Shown here: positions 9,622 through 28,707 of the stretch, one piece after another
Layout of the letters: every line of letters begins with the position of its first letter
Position numbering within the stretch: the stretch's first letter is position 1
Assembly: GCF_040409955.1 (NCBI RefSeq)
Contig: NZ_CP123384.1
Span: forward strand, 1,470,001-1,534,000
DNA length: 64,000 nt
Source: Salipiger sp. H15
GTDB taxonomy: Bacteria > Pseudomonadota > Alphaproteobacteria > Rhodobacterales > Rhodobacteraceae
Reading direction: 5' to 3'
The notes under the pieces: generated by a model
The model's database searches: none
Told to the model about the DNA's origin: nothing
Seen by the model: only the letters and a program-made list of their open reading frames with translations
Made by a program: the position numbers and the translations under genes

Positions 9622-10320
9622 ATGGCAAAACTCGGTAAACGCACCCGCGCCGCCCGTGAAGCCTTTGTCGGCAAGGAAGAGCTGAGCGTCGAAGACGCGA
9701 TCGCCCTGATCAAGGCAAACGCATCGGCCAAGTTCGACGAGACCGTCGAGATCGCGATGAACCTCGGCGTCGACCCGCGCCACGCAGACCAGATGGTCCG
9801 CGGCGTTGTCGGCCTGCCGAACGGCACCGGCAAGACCGTGCGCGTCGCCGTCTTCGCCCGTGGCGCCAAGGCTGACGAAGCCCAGGCCGCAGGCGCGGAC
9901 ATCGTTGGTGCAGAAGACCTGATGGAAATCATCCAGGGCGGCACCATCGACTTCGACCGCTGCATCGCGACCCCGGACATGATGCCGATCGTCGGCCGTC
10001 TGGGCAAAGTGCTCGGCCCGCGCAACCTGATGCCGAACCCCAAGGTCGGCACCGTGACCATGGATGTCGCCCAGGCCGTCAAGGACGCCAAGGGTGGCCA
10101 GGTCCAGTTCCGGGTCGAAAAAGCCGGCGTGATCCACGCAGGCGTTGGCAAGGCGTCGTTCGACGTCAACAAGCTGGCCGAGAACGTCCGTGCCTTCGTC
10201 GGCGCGGTTGCCAAGGCAAAGCCGACCGGCGCCAAGGGCACCTACGTGAAGAAGATCTCGCTCAGCTCGACCATGGGCCCGGGCGTGTCGGTGGACGTCG
10301 TCTCGGCAACCGCCGAGTGA
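9622..10320 (+). CDS. rplA: 50S ribosomal protein L1
   Basis: L1 (232 aa) binds 23S rRNA at the L1 stalk, which helps release deacylated tRNA. The product starts [15 protein letters not shown], as in alphaproteobacterial L1, and includes the conserved [11 protein letters not shown] (about 134-144). In other bacteria L1 also represses its own mRNA. The start at 9622 is one base after the rplK stop; an upstream in-frame start would lie inside rplK. The gene is followed by a strong terminator at 10341. Confidence 0.98.
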   Translation: MAKLGKRTRAAREAFVGKEELSVEDAIALIKANASAKFDETVEIAMNLGVDPRHADQMVRGVVGLPNGTGKTVRVAVFARGAKADEAQAAGADIVGAEDLMEIIQGGTIDFDRCIATPDMMPIVGRLGKVLGPRNLMPNPKVGTVTMDVAQAVKDAKGGQVQFRVEKAGVIHAGVGKASFDVNKLAENVRAFVGAVAKAKPTGAKGTYVKKISLSSTMGPGVSVDVVSATAE

Positions 10321-10340
10321 TCTGATCCGATCCGAATGCG

Positions 10341-10375
10341 AAGGCCCCGCTGGAAACGGCGGGGCCTTCTGCATT
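10341..10375 (+). terminator. Terminator after rplA
   Basis: AAGGCCCCGC / GCGGGGCCTT (10341-10368) followed by CTGCATTT. It separates the L11 operon from rplJL-rpoBC and may also serve the convergent small gene at 10386. Confidence 0.85.
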
Positions 10376-10385
10376 TCCGGGGGGC

Positions 10386-10625
10386 TCAGCGCAGGCGGTC
10401 GGCGCTGCGCATCACCAGGAACGAGGCTTTGAAACAGAGCGGTCCGACGATCAGCGACAGCACGAAGGCGACGGGCCAGGCGGCGATCCAGTGATGCATC
10501 CAGGTCGCGGCCCAGCCGCTGGCGAAGCCGAGCGGCACGGCGGCGAAGATGCCGGTCATCAGGAAGGACATGCTGCCCGAGATGAAGAGCTGCGCGAGGA
10601 TCAGGGTGGAACGGGAAGTGGTCAT
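10386..10625 (-). CDS. Small DUF2798-like membrane protein
   Basis: A 79-aa protein with two membrane segments (about 7-32 and 45-68), resembling the DUF2798 family of short two-span proteins of unknown role. It sits on the minus strand between rplA and rplJ, where many bacteria have no gene. The ATG at 10625 is chosen because GGAG lies eight bases upstream; an ATG at 10637 lacks one. It ends next to the rplA terminator. No function can be inferred. Confidence 0.7.
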   Translation of the reverse strand: MTTSRSTLILAQLFISGSMSFLMTGIFAAVPLGFASGWAATWMHHWIAAWPVAFVLSLIVGPLCFKASFLVMRSADRLR

Positions 10626-10655
10626 GTGGGGCTCCATGGCGGTGCACGAGGGCAG

Positions 10656-10699
10656 GGGGCCGTGGAGGGCCGAAAGGTCCCGAGCGCTCCACGGTCCCC
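10656..10699. other. Imperfect inverted repeat upstream of the DUF2798-like gene
   Basis: GGGGCCGTGGAG pairs imperfectly with CTCCACGGTCCCC. It lies in the 573-base gap 10626-11198 between the minus-strand small gene and rplJ. Its role is not known. Confidence 0.4.
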
Positions 10700-10872
10700 G
10701 GGTGACGGGGCGCCGCGGGTTCGTGGAACGACTAGCTCCCGCATGAAGCGGTGGCCGGGCTAACCTAACCGGCCTGACGTTTTTCGGCAGTGCCGGATGT
10801 AGAGGCCGGGCGGCGCGGCGTCAACCGCCGCAGCTTCCGGGCAGGGCCGCGACCCGGGCCCGAGATGGCGGA

Positions 10873-10900
10873 TTGCATCTTTTCTCGTCGGTGCTAACAT
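10873..10900 (+). promoter_or_regulatory. Predicted promoter of rplJL-rpoBC
   Basis: TTGCAT (10873-10878), a 16-bp spacer and TAACAT (10895-10900). This is the best -35/-10 pair in the gap before rplJ and would give a leader of about 290 bases. Confidence 0.5.
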
Positions 10901-10976
10901 GCCCGTCTCCGCAAATGGGCGCATGCGCCCTTGGCAAGGGCGGCAAAACCCTTTAAGCGGAGCAGACGAGGGCAGC

Positions 10977-11198
10977 GCACGATTCGTCGCAGCCCTCGAT
11001 TTCGTCCGAGACGGTGGGTGGGTGATCGGTCTTACGACTCGATGTCCGTAAGTCCTGCCTGAGACGGGAAGAGACATAACGTTCCGGGCCGATGTGTTCC
11101 GGTGGCGCGATGTGACGACCCGATCGGACCTTGAGGCCGGGGAAACCCGGCAGAACGAGCCGGAGGGGTCGATCCCCTCCATAACTTGGAGTGAAACT
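10977..11198 (+). promoter_or_regulatory. Structured leader of rplJ (putative L10 autoregulatory region)
   Basis: Several hairpins are visible: CGAGGGC / GCCCTCG (10977-10998), GCCGGG / CCCGGC (11136-11151) and GGAGGGG / CCCCTCC (11162-11180). The last ends only about seven bases before the ribosome site TTGGAG. A long structured leader bound by L10 is known upstream of rplJ in E. coli; that this one works the same way is inference. Confidence 0.5.
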
Positions 11199-11711
11199 GT
11201 GGATAGAGCCCAGAAAGAGAAAGTGGTCGAGGAACTCGGCCAGATCTTTGAAAGCTCTGGCGTCGTAGTGGTAAGCCGCTACGAAGGTCTCACGGTTGCC
11301 GAGATGACGGATCTTCGTGCCCGCGCCCGCGCGGCCGGCACGTCGGTTCGCGTCGCCAAGAACAGGCTCGCCAAGATCGCCCTGAAAGGCACCGGCTGCG
11401 AGAGCATCGCCGACTACCTCGAGGGCATGACCGTTCTGACCTATTCCGAAGATCCCGTGGCAGCTGCCAAGGTGGTCGAGGACTTCGCCAAGGCAAACTC
11501 GAAATTCGAGATCCTCGGCGGCGCAATGGCTGGAACGGCTCTGGACCGGGCCGGTGTCGAGGCCGTGTCGAAAATGCCGTCGCGCGAGGAGCTCATTGCC
11601 TCCATCGTCGGCTGCATCGGCGCACCCGCTTCGAACATCGCCGGCGCGATTGGCGCACCTGCATCGAACATCGCATCCATTCTCTCGACCATCGAAGAGA
11701 AAGCTGCGTAA
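11199..11711 (+). CDS. rplJ: 50S ribosomal protein L10 (GTG start)
   Basis: L10 (170 aa) anchors L7/L12 dimers to form the ribosomal stalk. It starts at GTG (11199), reading [14 protein letters not shown], with TTGGAG upstream; the longer frame from 11094 would run through the leader hairpins and is rejected. The C-terminal helix that binds L7/L12 contains a short internal duplication, IGAPASNIA twice, near residues 147-165, which I recall from related alphaproteobacteria. rplL follows after 73 bases. Confidence 0.97.
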   Translation: MDRAQKEKVVEELGQIFESSGVVVVSRYEGLTVAEMTDLRARARAAGTSVRVAKNRLAKIALKGTGCESIADYLEGMTVLTYSEDPVAAAKVVEDFAKANSKFEILGGAMAGTALDRAGVEAVSKMPSREELIASIVGCIGAPASNIAGAIGAPASNIASILSTIEEKAA

Positions 11712-11784
11712 CGGCACCCAACAGATCTTCGTGGGGTTGAAGACCTGCACGTTGGAACACATCTAGCTAAACGGAATACGTAAA

Positions 11785-12165
11785 ATGGCTGATCTGAAAG
11801 CACTTGCTGAGCAAATCGTGAACCTCACGCTGCTCGAAGCACAAGAACTGAAAACCATCCTCAAGGACGAGTACGGCATCGAGCCCGCAGCAGGCGGCGC
11901 AGTGATGATCGCTGGTCCGGCAGCTGGTGGCGAAGCCGCAGCTGAGGAAGAGAAGACCGAATTCGACGTGATCCTCAAGTCGGCTGGCGACAAGAAGATC
12001 AACGTGATCAAAGAAGTCCGCGCCATCACCGGCCTGGGCCTGAAAGAAGCCAAAGAGCTGGTGGAAGCAGGCGGCAAGGCTGTCAAAGAAGGCGTGTCGA
12101 AGGACGAAGCCGAGTCGATCAAGAAGCAGCTCGAAGAAGCTGGCGCCGAGATCGAAGTCAAGTAA
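11785..12165 (+). CDS. rplL: 50S ribosomal protein L7/L12
   Basis: L7/L12 (126 aa) is the multicopy stalk protein that recruits and activates translational GTPases. It has the expected N-terminal dimerisation helix region (1-30), an Ala/Gly/Glu-rich hinge (about 36-52) and the C-terminal factor-binding domain (about 55-126) with [12 protein letters not shown]. The upstream ribosome site is weak (CGGAAT). In E. coli this gene is translated more than rplJ, but no separate promoter is obvious in the 73-base gap. Confidence 0.98.
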   Translation: MADLKALAEQIVNLTLLEAQELKTILKDEYGIEPAAGGAVMIAGPAAGGEAAAEEEKTEFDVILKSAGDKKINVIKEVRAITGLGLKEAKELVEAGGKAVKEGVSKDEAESIKKQLEEAGAEIEVK

Positions 12166-12202
12166 TCGTCCCCCGGGCTTGCCCGGTACGATCGCAAAAT
12201 TT

Positions 12203-12270
12203 GGCTGGATCCGGAGAAATCCGGGTCCAGCCGAACCCGTCTCAGCAAGGCCCATTTGACGGGGCTTTTC
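12203..12270 (+). promoter_or_regulatory. rplL-rpoB intergenic hairpins (processing site / attenuator)
   Basis: A 12-bp stem, GGCTGGATCCGG / CCGGGTCCAGCC (12203-12232), is followed by a weaker stem with a TTTTC tail (about 12247-12270). E. coli has an RNase III site and a partial terminator in the same place, lowering rpoBC expression relative to the ribosomal genes. A similar role here is inferred from position. Confidence 0.55.
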
Positions 12271-12408
12271 TAAGGCGAGTTCCAGGATCGGGAGGCTTCT
12301 GGTGGGACAGGGGCCAGGAATGGATCGGAACACTGCCGTCTCGGATGGATGTGCCGCTGGTGCCCGACAGCACGCGCGTCCAGTGAGAAGCGAAAGGTGA
12401 ACAGACCT

Positions 12409-16545
<4,137 letters not shown>

Positions 16546-16622
16546 CGGTCCATCCGACCACCGCGCGGGGCGAAAATCCCGCGCGGCTCCCCTCTCCAAG
16601 CCCTGTCATTTAGGAAGACGAC

Positions 16623-20873
<4,251 letters not shown>

Positions 20874-20900
20874 TCGCGCGCCGAACGGCGAAAAGCTTCG

Positions 20901-20937
20901 GGCCCCCGCACACTCGGGGGGGGGGCCGCCTTTCGTT
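20901..20937 (+). terminator. Terminator after rpoC
   Basis: GGCCCCCG / CGGGGGGGGGCC-type stem (20901-20929, imperfect) followed by GCCTTTCGTTT. It is placed 27 bases after the rpoC stop. Confidence 0.7.
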
Positions 20938-20956
20938 TGGCGGTTCTCTCTGGCCG

Positions 20957-21028
20957 GCGGGGCAGGGGGGCGCTGCCCCCCTCGGCCTGCGGCCTCACCC
21001 CCCGGCGTATTTGGAAAGAGAAGAAGGG
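20957..21028 (+). repeat. Dispersed GC-rich intergenic element, copy 2
   Basis: GGCAGGGGGGCGCTGCCCCC (a hairpin) is followed by CCCCCCGGCGTATTTGGAAAGAGAAG. The second half matches copies near 44353 and 54268. Confidence 0.5.
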
Positions 21029-21101
21029 GCGGGCGGACTTGCACAAAAGGCGCGCGTTTTGAGGATGGTGGCGGCGCGCCGGGGGTGCTAGCGATCTGCC
21101 C

Positions 21102-22025
21102 ATGACGCGCTTGTCCGACAATGGCCGCGGCATGCTCCTGATGATCGGGAACATGGCCGCTTTCACCTTCAGCGACGCCTGTGTGAAGGAGATCGGCTCC
21201 GATCTGCCGCTGTCACAGGTGCTCGTCCTGCGCGGGCTCGTCGCGAGCCTGTTCATCGCCGGGCTCGCGCTTCGGCTCGGCGCGCTGCGCCACCGGCCCG
21301 GCGGCCGCGACGCCGCGCTCATGCTGCTGCGCGGGATCGCGGAATGCGGCTCGGCCTATTTCTTCCTGACGGCGCTGCGCAACATGCCGCTGGCCAATGC
21401 CACGGCGCTCCTGCAGATGGTGCCGCTGACGGTGACGCTGGGCAGCGCGGTCTTCTTCGGCGAGCCGGTCGGCTGGCGGCGCTGGCTGGCGATCGCAGGC
21501 GGGTTCTGCGGCATGCTGCTGATCGTCCGGCCGGGCACCGAGGGGTTCAACACCTACTCGGTCTACGCGCTGCTGACGGTGGTCGCGGTCACGCTGCGCG
21601 ACCTGACGACGCGGCGCTTCTCGAAGCAGCTGCCAAGCATGCAGGTGACGCTCTCCTCCTCGGTGCTGGTGACGCTCATGGCGGCGGTGCTGTCGCTGGG
21701 CGAGGACTGGCAGCCGCTCGACGCGCGGCTCTCGGTGCTGATGCTGGGCACGGCGCTGCTGGTCATGGCGGGCTATACGCTGAGCGTGATGGTCATGCGC
21801 ATCGGCGAGGTCGGCTTCATCGCGCCGTTCCGCTACACCGGCCTGCTCTGGGCTCTGCTGCTGGGGCTGGTGTTCTGGGGCGAGGTGCCGCAGCCGATGA
21901 CGCTGCTCGGCGCGGCCGTGATCGTCGCCATGGGCAGCTTCACCCTCTGGCGCGAGCGGCAGCTGCGGCGGCGCGGCGTGCGCGATCAGCTGGCGGCGAC
22001 CCCCGCGAAGACCCGGCGGACGTGA
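21102..22025 (+). CDS. DMT-family (EamA) transporter
   Basis: A 307-aa inner-membrane protein with about ten hydrophobic segments arranged as two EamA halves (about 10-145 and 155-290), as in drug/metabolite exporters. Typical features are the Arg-rich loop after the third segment and FFGEP near residue 125. The substrate cannot be predicted. The ribosome site before 21102 is poor, but the N terminus matches family starts. Its 3' end overlaps the minus-strand glycosyltransferase gene by 40 bases. Confidence 0.85.
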   Translation: MTRLSDNGRGMLLMIGNMAAFTFSDACVKEIGSDLPLSQVLVLRGLVASLFIAGLALRLGALRHRPGGRDAALMLLRGIAECGSAYFFLTALRNMPLANATALLQMVPLTVTLGSAVFFGEPVGWRRWLAIAGGFCGMLLIVRPGTEGFNTYSVYALLTVVAVTLRDLTTRRFSKQLPSMQVTLSSSVLVTLMAAVLSLGEDWQPLDARLSVLMLGTALLVMAGYTLSVMVMRIGEVGFIAPFRYTGLLWALLLGLVFWGEVPQPMTLLGAAVIVAMGSFTLWRERQLRRRGVRDQLAATPAKTRRT

Positions 22026-22801
22026 TCGGCGTCGATCGCGAAGAGCCGCTTCATCTCGGCCTCGCCCGCGGCATCGAGCCGCGGCAGCTCGACCGGCTTC
22101 ACGTGTTTCTTCTGGCGTGAATCGTTGTGGTCGTTGTGGCCGCGCAGATACATCGGCCGGTCGGTGAAGCTGAGCGTGGGCATGAACTCGATCAGCTTCG
22201 CGTGGCCGAAGTTCATGTTGCTCTGGCGCACGCCGGGCGCGACGGCCACCGCCTGTGCGACGCCCCAGAAGGGGGTCACGGAAGGCTCGGCGCAGAGCCC
22301 TGCGGCATCGGGACGCGCCACGTAGCCGCGGTTCCAGTCGAGCGCCACCAACCGGTGCCGCGCGCGCAGCGCCGAGATGTCGAGCGCGGCGGCCCGGAGT
22401 TCCTCGACGAACGTCACCGCCACCGCGTCGTCGTCGTCATGGCGGAACTCGAGGCAGGGCAGGGCAAGGTCGCGGGCGGCGTTGATCACCTCCTGGCAGA
22501 CCTGCCGGTGCGGGCCGGGCGGGCGGCTGACGATCCGCGCCTGCGGGAAGTCCGCGAGAAGCTCCTGCAGCCGCGCGAGATAGGGCAGGGGCATGGCGTC
22601 GCCGACCAGCACGAGGAAGATGAAGTCGGGATCGGTCTGGGCCTTCAGCCCGGGCAGGCAGATGCATTCGAAGTGGCGCAGTCTTTCCTCCATCCGCGCC
22701 GGCGCGTAGAGGTAGGCAATGCGTGCGGCGAGGCTCTCGTGCTCGACCTGGAAGCCCCCCTCGGCGGGGTAGGAAAACCGGCACAGGCCAATGATCTGCA
22801 T
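21986..22801 (-). CDS. Putative rhamnosyltransferase-like glycosyltransferase
   Basis: A 271-aa protein resembling the putative rhamnosyl transferase family common in Rhodobacterales. It begins MQIIGLCRFSYP, with GGFQVEH nearby. The central segment FRHDDDDAVA (about 119-128) holds the acidic cluster expected for sugar-nucleotide and metal binding. No membrane segment is seen, so it is probably cytosolic and acts on a polysaccharide or lipid precursor. The donor and acceptor are inferred from family naming only. It converges with and overlaps the transporter gene. Confidence 0.75.
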   Translation of the reverse strand: MQIIGLCRFSYPAEGGFQVEHESLAARIAYLYAPARMEERLRHFECICLPGLKAQTDPDFIFLVLVGDAMPLPYLARLQELLADFPQARIVSRPPGPHRQVCQEVINAARDLALPCLEFRHDDDDAVAVTFVEELRAAALDISALRARHRLVALDWNRGYVARPDAAGLCAEPSVTPFWGVAQAVAVAPGVRQSNMNFGHAKLIEFMPTLSFTDRPMYLRGHNDHNDSRQKKHVKPVELPRLDAAGEAEMKRLFAIDADHVRRVFAGVAAS

Positions 22802-22908
22802 GGGGGGAAACCTCTGTCACTCGTCCGCCTCATCGTTGGCATCGCGCCCCCGTGCTGGCAAGGGGCGGGGCAGGGACCGGGCTGGGGCAGGGCAGCCGGC
22901 GGCCCATG

Positions 22909-22937
22909 TTGACAAGCCCTGCGACTCCCCCTATACG
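22909..22937 (+). promoter_or_regulatory. Predicted promoter of the rpsL (str) operon
   Basis: Consensus TTGACA (22909-22914), an exact 17-bp spacer and TATACG (22932-22937). It is one of the best promoter matches in the window and gives a leader of about 280 bases. Confidence 0.8.
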
Positions 22938-22944
22938 CGCCTCA

Positions 22945-23221
22945 ATCCGGCGGAGGCCTAAGTGCGCCCGCCGCATTCTACAGAACTAAAGCGGTCAAGA
23001 TCGGCGTCCCTGGCCCCGATCCTCTGGAGACCCACCGCGACGTCACCCGTGCTCGGGGGCGTATGCGGTATTTTGCGTCGTTATAGGGTTCCTGCCCTTC
23101 GGTCCTCGGATCTTCGGCGCATCACCGGTGACCCGCGGACGCGTGGGGCGCCTGATCGATTGAACCGCATGGGGGGCTCCCCCTTGCACCACATATGTGA
23201 GAATTACGGGGAACAACCCAT
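22945..23221 (+). other. Long leader of rpsL
   Basis: No gene is seen between the promoter and rpsL. The stretch is lower in coding signal and ends with GGGGAACAACCCAT before the ATG. No known riboswitch was recognised; an untranslated leader for translational control is possible. Confidence 0.4.
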
Positions 23222-23593
23222 ATGCCCACGATCCAACAGCTGATCCGCAAGCCGCGGCAGCCGAAAGTTAAGCGTTCGAAGTCGCAGCACCTCGAGCAGT
23301 GCCCGCAGAAGCGCGGTGTCTGCACCCGCGTCTACACCACCACGCCGAAGAAGCCGAACTCGGCAATGCGTAAGGTGGCCAAGGTGCGTCTGACCAACGG
23401 CTTCGAAGTCATCTCCTACATCCCGGGTGAATCGCACAACCTGCAGGAGCACTCGGTTGTGCTCATCCGCGGCGGCCGTGTGAAAGACCTTCCGGGTGTC
23501 CGTTACCACATCCTCCGCGGTGTTCTGGATACCCAGGGCGTCAAAGACCGTAAGCAGCGTCGCTCGAAGTACGGCGCGAAGCGTCCGAAATAA
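23222..23593 (+). CDS. rpsL: 30S ribosomal protein S12
   Basis: S12 (123 aa) sits at the decoding centre of the small subunit. The loop TTPKKPNSA has Lys43, and [10 protein letters not shown] has Lys88; both are the wild-type streptomycin-sensitive residues. It is the first gene of the str operon, followed after 12 bases by rpsG. The long leader and good promoter upstream support this as an operon start. Confidence 0.99.
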   Translation: MPTIQQLIRKPRQPKVKRSKSQHLEQCPQKRGVCTRVYTTTPKKPNSAMRKVAKVRLTNGFEVISYIPGESHNLQEHSVVLIRGGRVKDLPGVRYHILRGVLDTQGVKDRKQRRSKYGAKRPK

Positions 23594-23605
23594 GAGGATA
23601 CGAAT

Positions 23606-24076
23606 ATGTCTCGTCGTCACGCCGCAGAAAAACGCGAAGTCCTGCCCGACGCCAAGTATGGCGACCGGGTTCTGACGAAGTTCATGAACAACCTGATGAT
23701 CGACGGCAAGAAGTCGGTCGCAGAGCGCATCGTCTACAATGCCCTCGACCGCGTCGAGAGCAAGGTGAAGCGCGCGCCGGTGGAAGTCTTCCACGAAGCG
23801 CTCGACAACATCAAGCCGGCCGTCGAAGTCCGTTCGCGCCGCGTTGGTGGTGCCACCTACCAGGTCCCCGTCGAAGTGCGCCCCGAGCGCCGTGAGGCCC
23901 TGGCCATCCGCTGGCTGATTGCAGCCTCGCGCGCCCGCAACGAGCACACCATGGAAGAGCGCCTCGCAGGCGAACTCCTGGATGCCGTGCAATCCCGTGG
24001 CTCCGCTGTTAAGAAACGCGAAGACACCCACAAGATGGCCGACGCGAACAAAGCGTTCAGCCATTATCGCTGGTAA
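23606..24076 (+). CDS. rpsG: 30S ribosomal protein S7
   Basis: S7 (156 aa) nucleates the head of the small subunit by binding the 3' domain of 16S rRNA. It begins [10 protein letters not shown] and has the conserved [13 protein letters not shown] segment (here [12 protein letters not shown]) near residues 80-91. In E. coli S7 represses the str operon. The ribosome site AGAGGA lies upstream, and fusA follows after 20 bases. Confidence 0.99.
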   Translation: MSRRHAAEKREVLPDAKYGDRVLTKFMNNLMIDGKKSVAERIVYNALDRVESKVKRAPVEVFHEALDNIKPAVEVRSRRVGGATYQVPVEVRPERREALAIRWLIAASRARNEHTMEERLAGELLDAVQSRGSAVKKREDTHKMADANKAFSHYRW

Positions 24077-24096
24077 GCTCGGAAAGGCAGACCATC

Positions 24097-26220
24097 ATGG
24101 CACGCGAATATCCCCTCCAGCGCTACCGTAACTTCGGGATCATGGCCCACATCGACGCGGGCAAGACCACGACGACGGAACGCATCCTGTACTACACCGG
24201 CCGTTCGCACAAAATCGGTGAAGTCCACGACGGCGCTGCCACCATGGACTGGATGGAGCAGGAGCAGGAGCGTGGTATCACCATCACCTCCGCTGCAACC
24301 ACCACGTTCTGGCAGTGGCAGGAAGATCCGACCGAAGAAGGTACTTCGGACACGAAATTCCGCTACAACATCATCGACACCCCCGGCCACGTGGACTTCA
24401 CCATCGAAGTCGAACGTTCGCTGGCCGTGCTCGACGGTGCGATCTGCCTCCTCGACGGCAACGCCGGCGTTGAGCCCCAGACCGAGACCGTGTGGCGTCA
24501 GGCTGACCGCTACAAGGTGCCGCGCATCGTGTTCGTCAACAAGATGGACAAGATCGGTGCCGACTTCTTCAACTGCGTGAAGATGATCAAGGACCGCACG
24601 GGCGCAACCCCGGTCCCCGTCAACTTCCCGATCGGTGCGGAAGACCAGCTGGAAGGCATCGTCGACCTCGTGACCATGGAAGAGTGGGTCTGGCAGGGTG
24701 AAGACCTCGGCGCATCCTGGGTGCGTCAGCCGATCCGCGACGACCTGAAGGACCTGGCCGACGAGTGGCGTGCAACCCTCATCGAGAATGCTGTCGAGCA
24801 GGACGATGCGGCGATGGAAGCCTACCTCGAAGGCGAAGAGCCCGACGTTCCGACGCTGCGCAAGCTGATCCGCAAGGGCACGCTGTCGCTGTCGTTCGTT
24901 CCGGTTCTCGGCGGTTCGGCGTTCAAGAACAAGGGCGTGCAGCCCCTGCTCAACGCTGTCGTCGACTTCCTGCCGGGTCCCCTCGACGTTCCGCCGTACC
25001 TCGGCTTCTCGCCGGATGACGAGACCGAAACCCGGAACATCGAGCGCCGCGCTTCGGACGAAGAGCCGTTCTCGGGCCTCGCGTTCAAGATCATGAACGA
25101 CCCGTTCGTGGGTTCGCTCACCTTCACCCGTATCTACTCCGGTACGATGAAGAAGGGCGATTCGATCATGAACTCGACCAAGGGCAAGAAAGAGCGCATC
25201 GGTCGTATGATGATGATGCACTCGAACAACCGGGAAGAGATCGAAGAAGCCTTCGCAGGCGACATCATCGCGCTGGCCGGTCTCAAGGAGACCACCACCG
25301 GTGACACCCTCTGCGACGCTCAGAAGCAAGTGGTTCTCGAGACCATGACCTTCCCCGAGCCGGTGATCGAGATCGCGGTCGAGCCGAAGACGAAGAACGA
25401 CCAGGAGAAGATGTCCCAGGGTCTGGCCCGTCTGGCCGCAGAAGACCCCTCCTTCCGCGTCGAGACCGACATCGAGTCCGGTCAGACCATCATGAAGGGC
25501 ATGGGCGAACTTCACCTCGACATTCTCGTCGACCGCCTGAAGCGCGAGTTCAAGGTCGAGGCGAACATCGGTGCCCCGCAGGTGGCGTATCGCGAGACCA
25601 TCGGTCACGAGATCGAGCACACCTACACCCACAAGAAACAGTCGGGTGGTTCGGGTCAGTTCGCAGAGGTCAAGCTGGTCATCAGCCCGACCCAGCCGGG
25701 CGAAGGCTACTCGTTCGAGTCGAAGATCGTCGGCGGTTCGGTTCCGAAGGAATACGTCCCGGGCGTCGAGAAGGGCATCAAGTCGGTCATGGACTCCGGT
25801 CCGCTGGCAGGCTTCCCGGTGATCGACTTCAAGGTCGCGCTGATCGACGGCAAGTTCCACGACGTGGACTCCTCGGTTCTGGCCTTCGAGATCGCATCGC
25901 GGATGTGCATGCGTGAAGGTCTGCGTAAAGCAGGCGCGAAGCTGCTCGAGCCGATGATGAAGGTCGAGGTGGTCACGCCGGAAGAGTACACCGGTTCGAT
26001 CATCGGTGACCTCACCTCCCGCCGTGGCCAGGTGTCGGGTCAGGAAGCGCGCGGCAACGCCGTTGCGGTCCAGGCCTTCGTGCCGCTGGCCAACATGTTC
26101 GGCTACATCAACAACCTGCGCTCCATGTCCTCGGGCCGCGCGCAGTTCACGATGCAGTTCGACCACTACGATCCGGTTCCGCAGAACATCTCGGACGAGA
26201 TCCAGGCGAAATACGCATAA
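24097..26220 (+). CDS. fusA: Elongation factor G
   Basis: EF-G (707 aa) is the GTPase that drives ribosomal translocation and, with RRF, ribosome recycling. The G1 motif AHIDAGKT (near residues 17-24), the DTPGH motif (near 93-97) and the NKMD motif (near 147-150) are intact. Domains II to V follow in full length. It is the third gene of the str operon, with GGAAAGG before the start. It precedes tuf after an 84-base gap that contains hairpins. Confidence 0.99.
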   Translation: MAREYPLQRYRNFGIMAHIDAGKTTTTERILYYTGRSHKIGEVHDGAATMDWMEQEQERGITITSAATTTFWQWQEDPTEEGTSDTKFRYNIIDTPGHVDFTIEVERSLAVLDGAICLLDGNAGVEPQTETVWRQADRYKVPRIVFVNKMDKIGADFFNCVKMIKDRTGATPVPVNFPIGAEDQLEGIVDLVTMEEWVWQGEDLGASWVRQPIRDDLKDLADEWRATLIENAVEQDDAAMEAYLEGEEPDVPTLRKLIRKGTLSLSFVPVLGGSAFKNKGVQPLLNAVVDFLPGPLDVPPYLGFSPDDETETRNIERRASDEEPFSGLAFKIMNDPFVGSLTFTRIYSGTMKKGDSIMNSTKGKKERIGRMMMMHSNNREEIEEAFAGDIIALAGLKETTTGDTLCDAQKQVVLETMTFPEPVIEIAVEPKTKNDQEKMSQGLARLAAEDPSFRVETDIESGQTIMKGMGELHLDILVDRLKREFKVEANIGAPQVAYRETIGHEIEHTYTHKKQSGGSGQFAEVKLVISPTQPGEGYSFESKIVGGSVPKEYVPGVEKGIKSVMDSGPLAGFPVIDFKVALIDGKFHDVDSSVLAFEIASRMCMREGLRKAGAKLLEPMMKVEVVTPEEYTGSIIGDLTSRRGQVSGQEARGNAVAVQAFVPLANMFGYINNLRSMSSGRAQFTMQFDHYDPVPQNISDEIQAKYA

Positions 26221-26224
26221 GCAG

Positions 26225-26265
26225 CGGTGCGGGGCACAGCCCCGCACCCTACCCCCCCGTAGGGT
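26225..26265 (+). other. fusA-tuf intergenic hairpins
   Basis: GGTGCGGGGC / GCCCCGCACC (about 26225-26247) overlaps a second possible stem, CCCTAC / GTAGGG (about 26247-26265). They may be alternative structures that set the ratio of EF-G to EF-Tu mRNA. No T run follows, so this is not a plain terminator. Confidence 0.5.
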
Positions 26266-26304
26266 GCGTGATCACACGCACCGCCATCGACCAAGGAGGC
26301 CATC

Positions 26305-27480
<1,176 letters not shown>

Positions 27481-27484
27481 TCTC

Positions 27485-27511
27485 TTGACTCGCGGCGGGC
27501 CCGGGTATAAC
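27485..27511 (+). promoter_or_regulatory. Possible promoter of the S10 operon
   Basis: TTGACT (27485-27490) and TATAAC (27506-27511), with a short 15-bp spacer. Transcription from here would enter the hairpin at 27532 within about 15 bases. Confidence 0.4.
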
Positions 27512-27531
27512 CGGCCCGCCAGCACGTTATA

Positions 27532-27564
27532 CGAAATGGGCGTCACGGCGCCCATTTCGATTTT
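27532..27564 (+). terminator. Terminator/attenuator between tuf and rpsJ
   Basis: CGAAATGGGC / GCCCATTTCG (27532-27559) followed by ATTTTA. It is a good intrinsic terminator for the str operon. If the promoter at 27485 is real, it would also act as an attenuator for the S10 operon. Confidence 0.75.
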
Positions 27565-27661
27565 AGGGCGGGACCCCGGTCTCTCCCGACGGGTTCGATG
27601 AAGGGGCAGGGTGGTCCTGTTTCTTCCTCTCAACTCCAACGCCTGAACAAGGGCAAAGAAC

Positions 27662-27970
27662 ATGCAAAGCCAGAACATTCGCATCCGGCTCAAGGCGTTC
27701 GATTACCGCGTCCTCGATGCGTCGACGCAGGAGATCGTGAACACCGCGAAACGCACCGGTGCGACCGTGCGCGGGCCCATCCCGCTGCCGAACAAGATCG
27801 AGAAATTCACCGTTCTGCGTGGCCCGCACGTGAACAAGAAATCCCGCGATCAGTTCGAGATCCGCACGCACAAGCGTCTTCTCGACATCGTCGATCCGAC
27901 CCCGCAGACCGTGGACGCGCTGATGAAGCTCGACCTCGCGGCCGGCGTGGACGTCGAGATCAAGGTGTAA
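27662..27970 (+). CDS. rpsJ: 30S ribosomal protein S10 / NusE
   Basis: S10 (102 aa) is a head protein of the small subunit and, as NusE, pairs with NusB in antitermination and with NusG in coupling transcription to translation. It starts [14 protein letters not shown], with the conserved loop [10 protein letters not shown] (near residues 37-46). It is the first gene of the S10 operon. AAGGGCAAAG precedes the start. Confidence 0.99.
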   Translation: MQSQNIRIRLKAFDYRVLDASTQEIVNTAKRTGATVRGPIPLPNKIEKFTVLRGPHVNKKSRDQFEIRTHKRLLDIVDPTPQTVDALMKLDLAAGVDVEIKV

Positions 27971-27981
27971 GGGGGCAGATG

Positions 27982-28707
27982 ATGTTGCGCTCTGGAGTTA
28001 TCGCAAAGAAAGTCGGCATGACCCGGCTTTTCATGGAAGACGGCAAGCAGATCCCTGTGACCGTCCTCCAACTCGAAGGTTGCCAGGTCGTCGCACAGCG
28101 GACCGCTGACAAGGACGGCTACACCGCCGTTCAGCTCGGCGCCGGTGCGGCAAAGGCCAAGAACGTCTCGAAAGCCATGCGCGGCCACTTCGCCGCTGCC
28201 AAGGTCGAGCCGAAGCGGAAGATCGCGGAATTCCGCGTCGACGCAGAGAACCTCATCGCCGTCGGCGAAGAGATCTCGGCAGAGCACTACTTCGAAGGTC
28301 AGTATGTCGACGTTGCCGGCACGACCATCGGTAAGGGCTTTGCCGGTGCCATGAAGCGCCATAACTTCGGTGGTCTTCGTGCATCGCACGGCGTGTCGAT
28401 CTCGCACCGTTCGCACGGTTCGACCGGTCAGTGCCAGGATCCGGGCAAGGTCTTCAAAGGCAAGAAAATGGCCGGCCACATGGGTGCCGTCCGTGTCACC
28501 ACGCAGAACCTGCAGGTCGTGAAGACCGATGCCGATCGCGGCATCATCATGATCAAGGGCGCGGTGCCGGGCTCCAAGGGCGGCTGGGTGACCATCAAGG
28601 ACGCCGTGAAGAAGCCGTTCCCCGAGAACGCGGTTCTGCCGGCTGGCCTGAAATCCGCTGCAGCTCCTGCTGAAGCCGCAGTCGAAGAGAAGGAAGGCGA
28701 CGAATGA
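27982..28707 (+). CDS. rplC: 50S ribosomal protein L3
   Basis: L3 (241 aa) is an early-assembly protein whose long loop reaches the peptidyl-transferase centre. It starts [15 protein letters not shown] and has the conserved [25 protein letters not shown] loop near residues 134-154; the Gln that is methylated in E. coli falls in this region. A second ATG directly upstream (27979) is in frame; 27982 is chosen for better spacing to GGGGG. The C-terminal tail is Ala/Glu-rich. Its stop overlaps the rplD start (ATGA). Confidence 0.97.
   Translation: MLRSGVIAKKVGMTRLFMEDGKQIPVTVLQLEGCQVVAQRTADKDGYTAVQLGAGAAKAKNVSKAMRGHFAAAKVEPKRKIAEFRVDAENLIAVGEEISAEHYFEGQYVDVAGTTIGKGFAGAMKRHNFGGLRASHGVSISHRSHGSTGQCQDPGKVFKGKKMAGHMGAVRVTTQNLQVVKTDADRGIIMIKGAVPGSKGGWVTIKDAVKKPFPENAVLPAGLKSAAAPAEAAVEEKEGDE

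Noticed and set aside
11630..11690. Internal duplication IGAPASNIA in L10
   Set aside because: A short repeat at this place in L10 is, as far as I recall, usual in related alphaproteobacteria, so it is not treated as novel.
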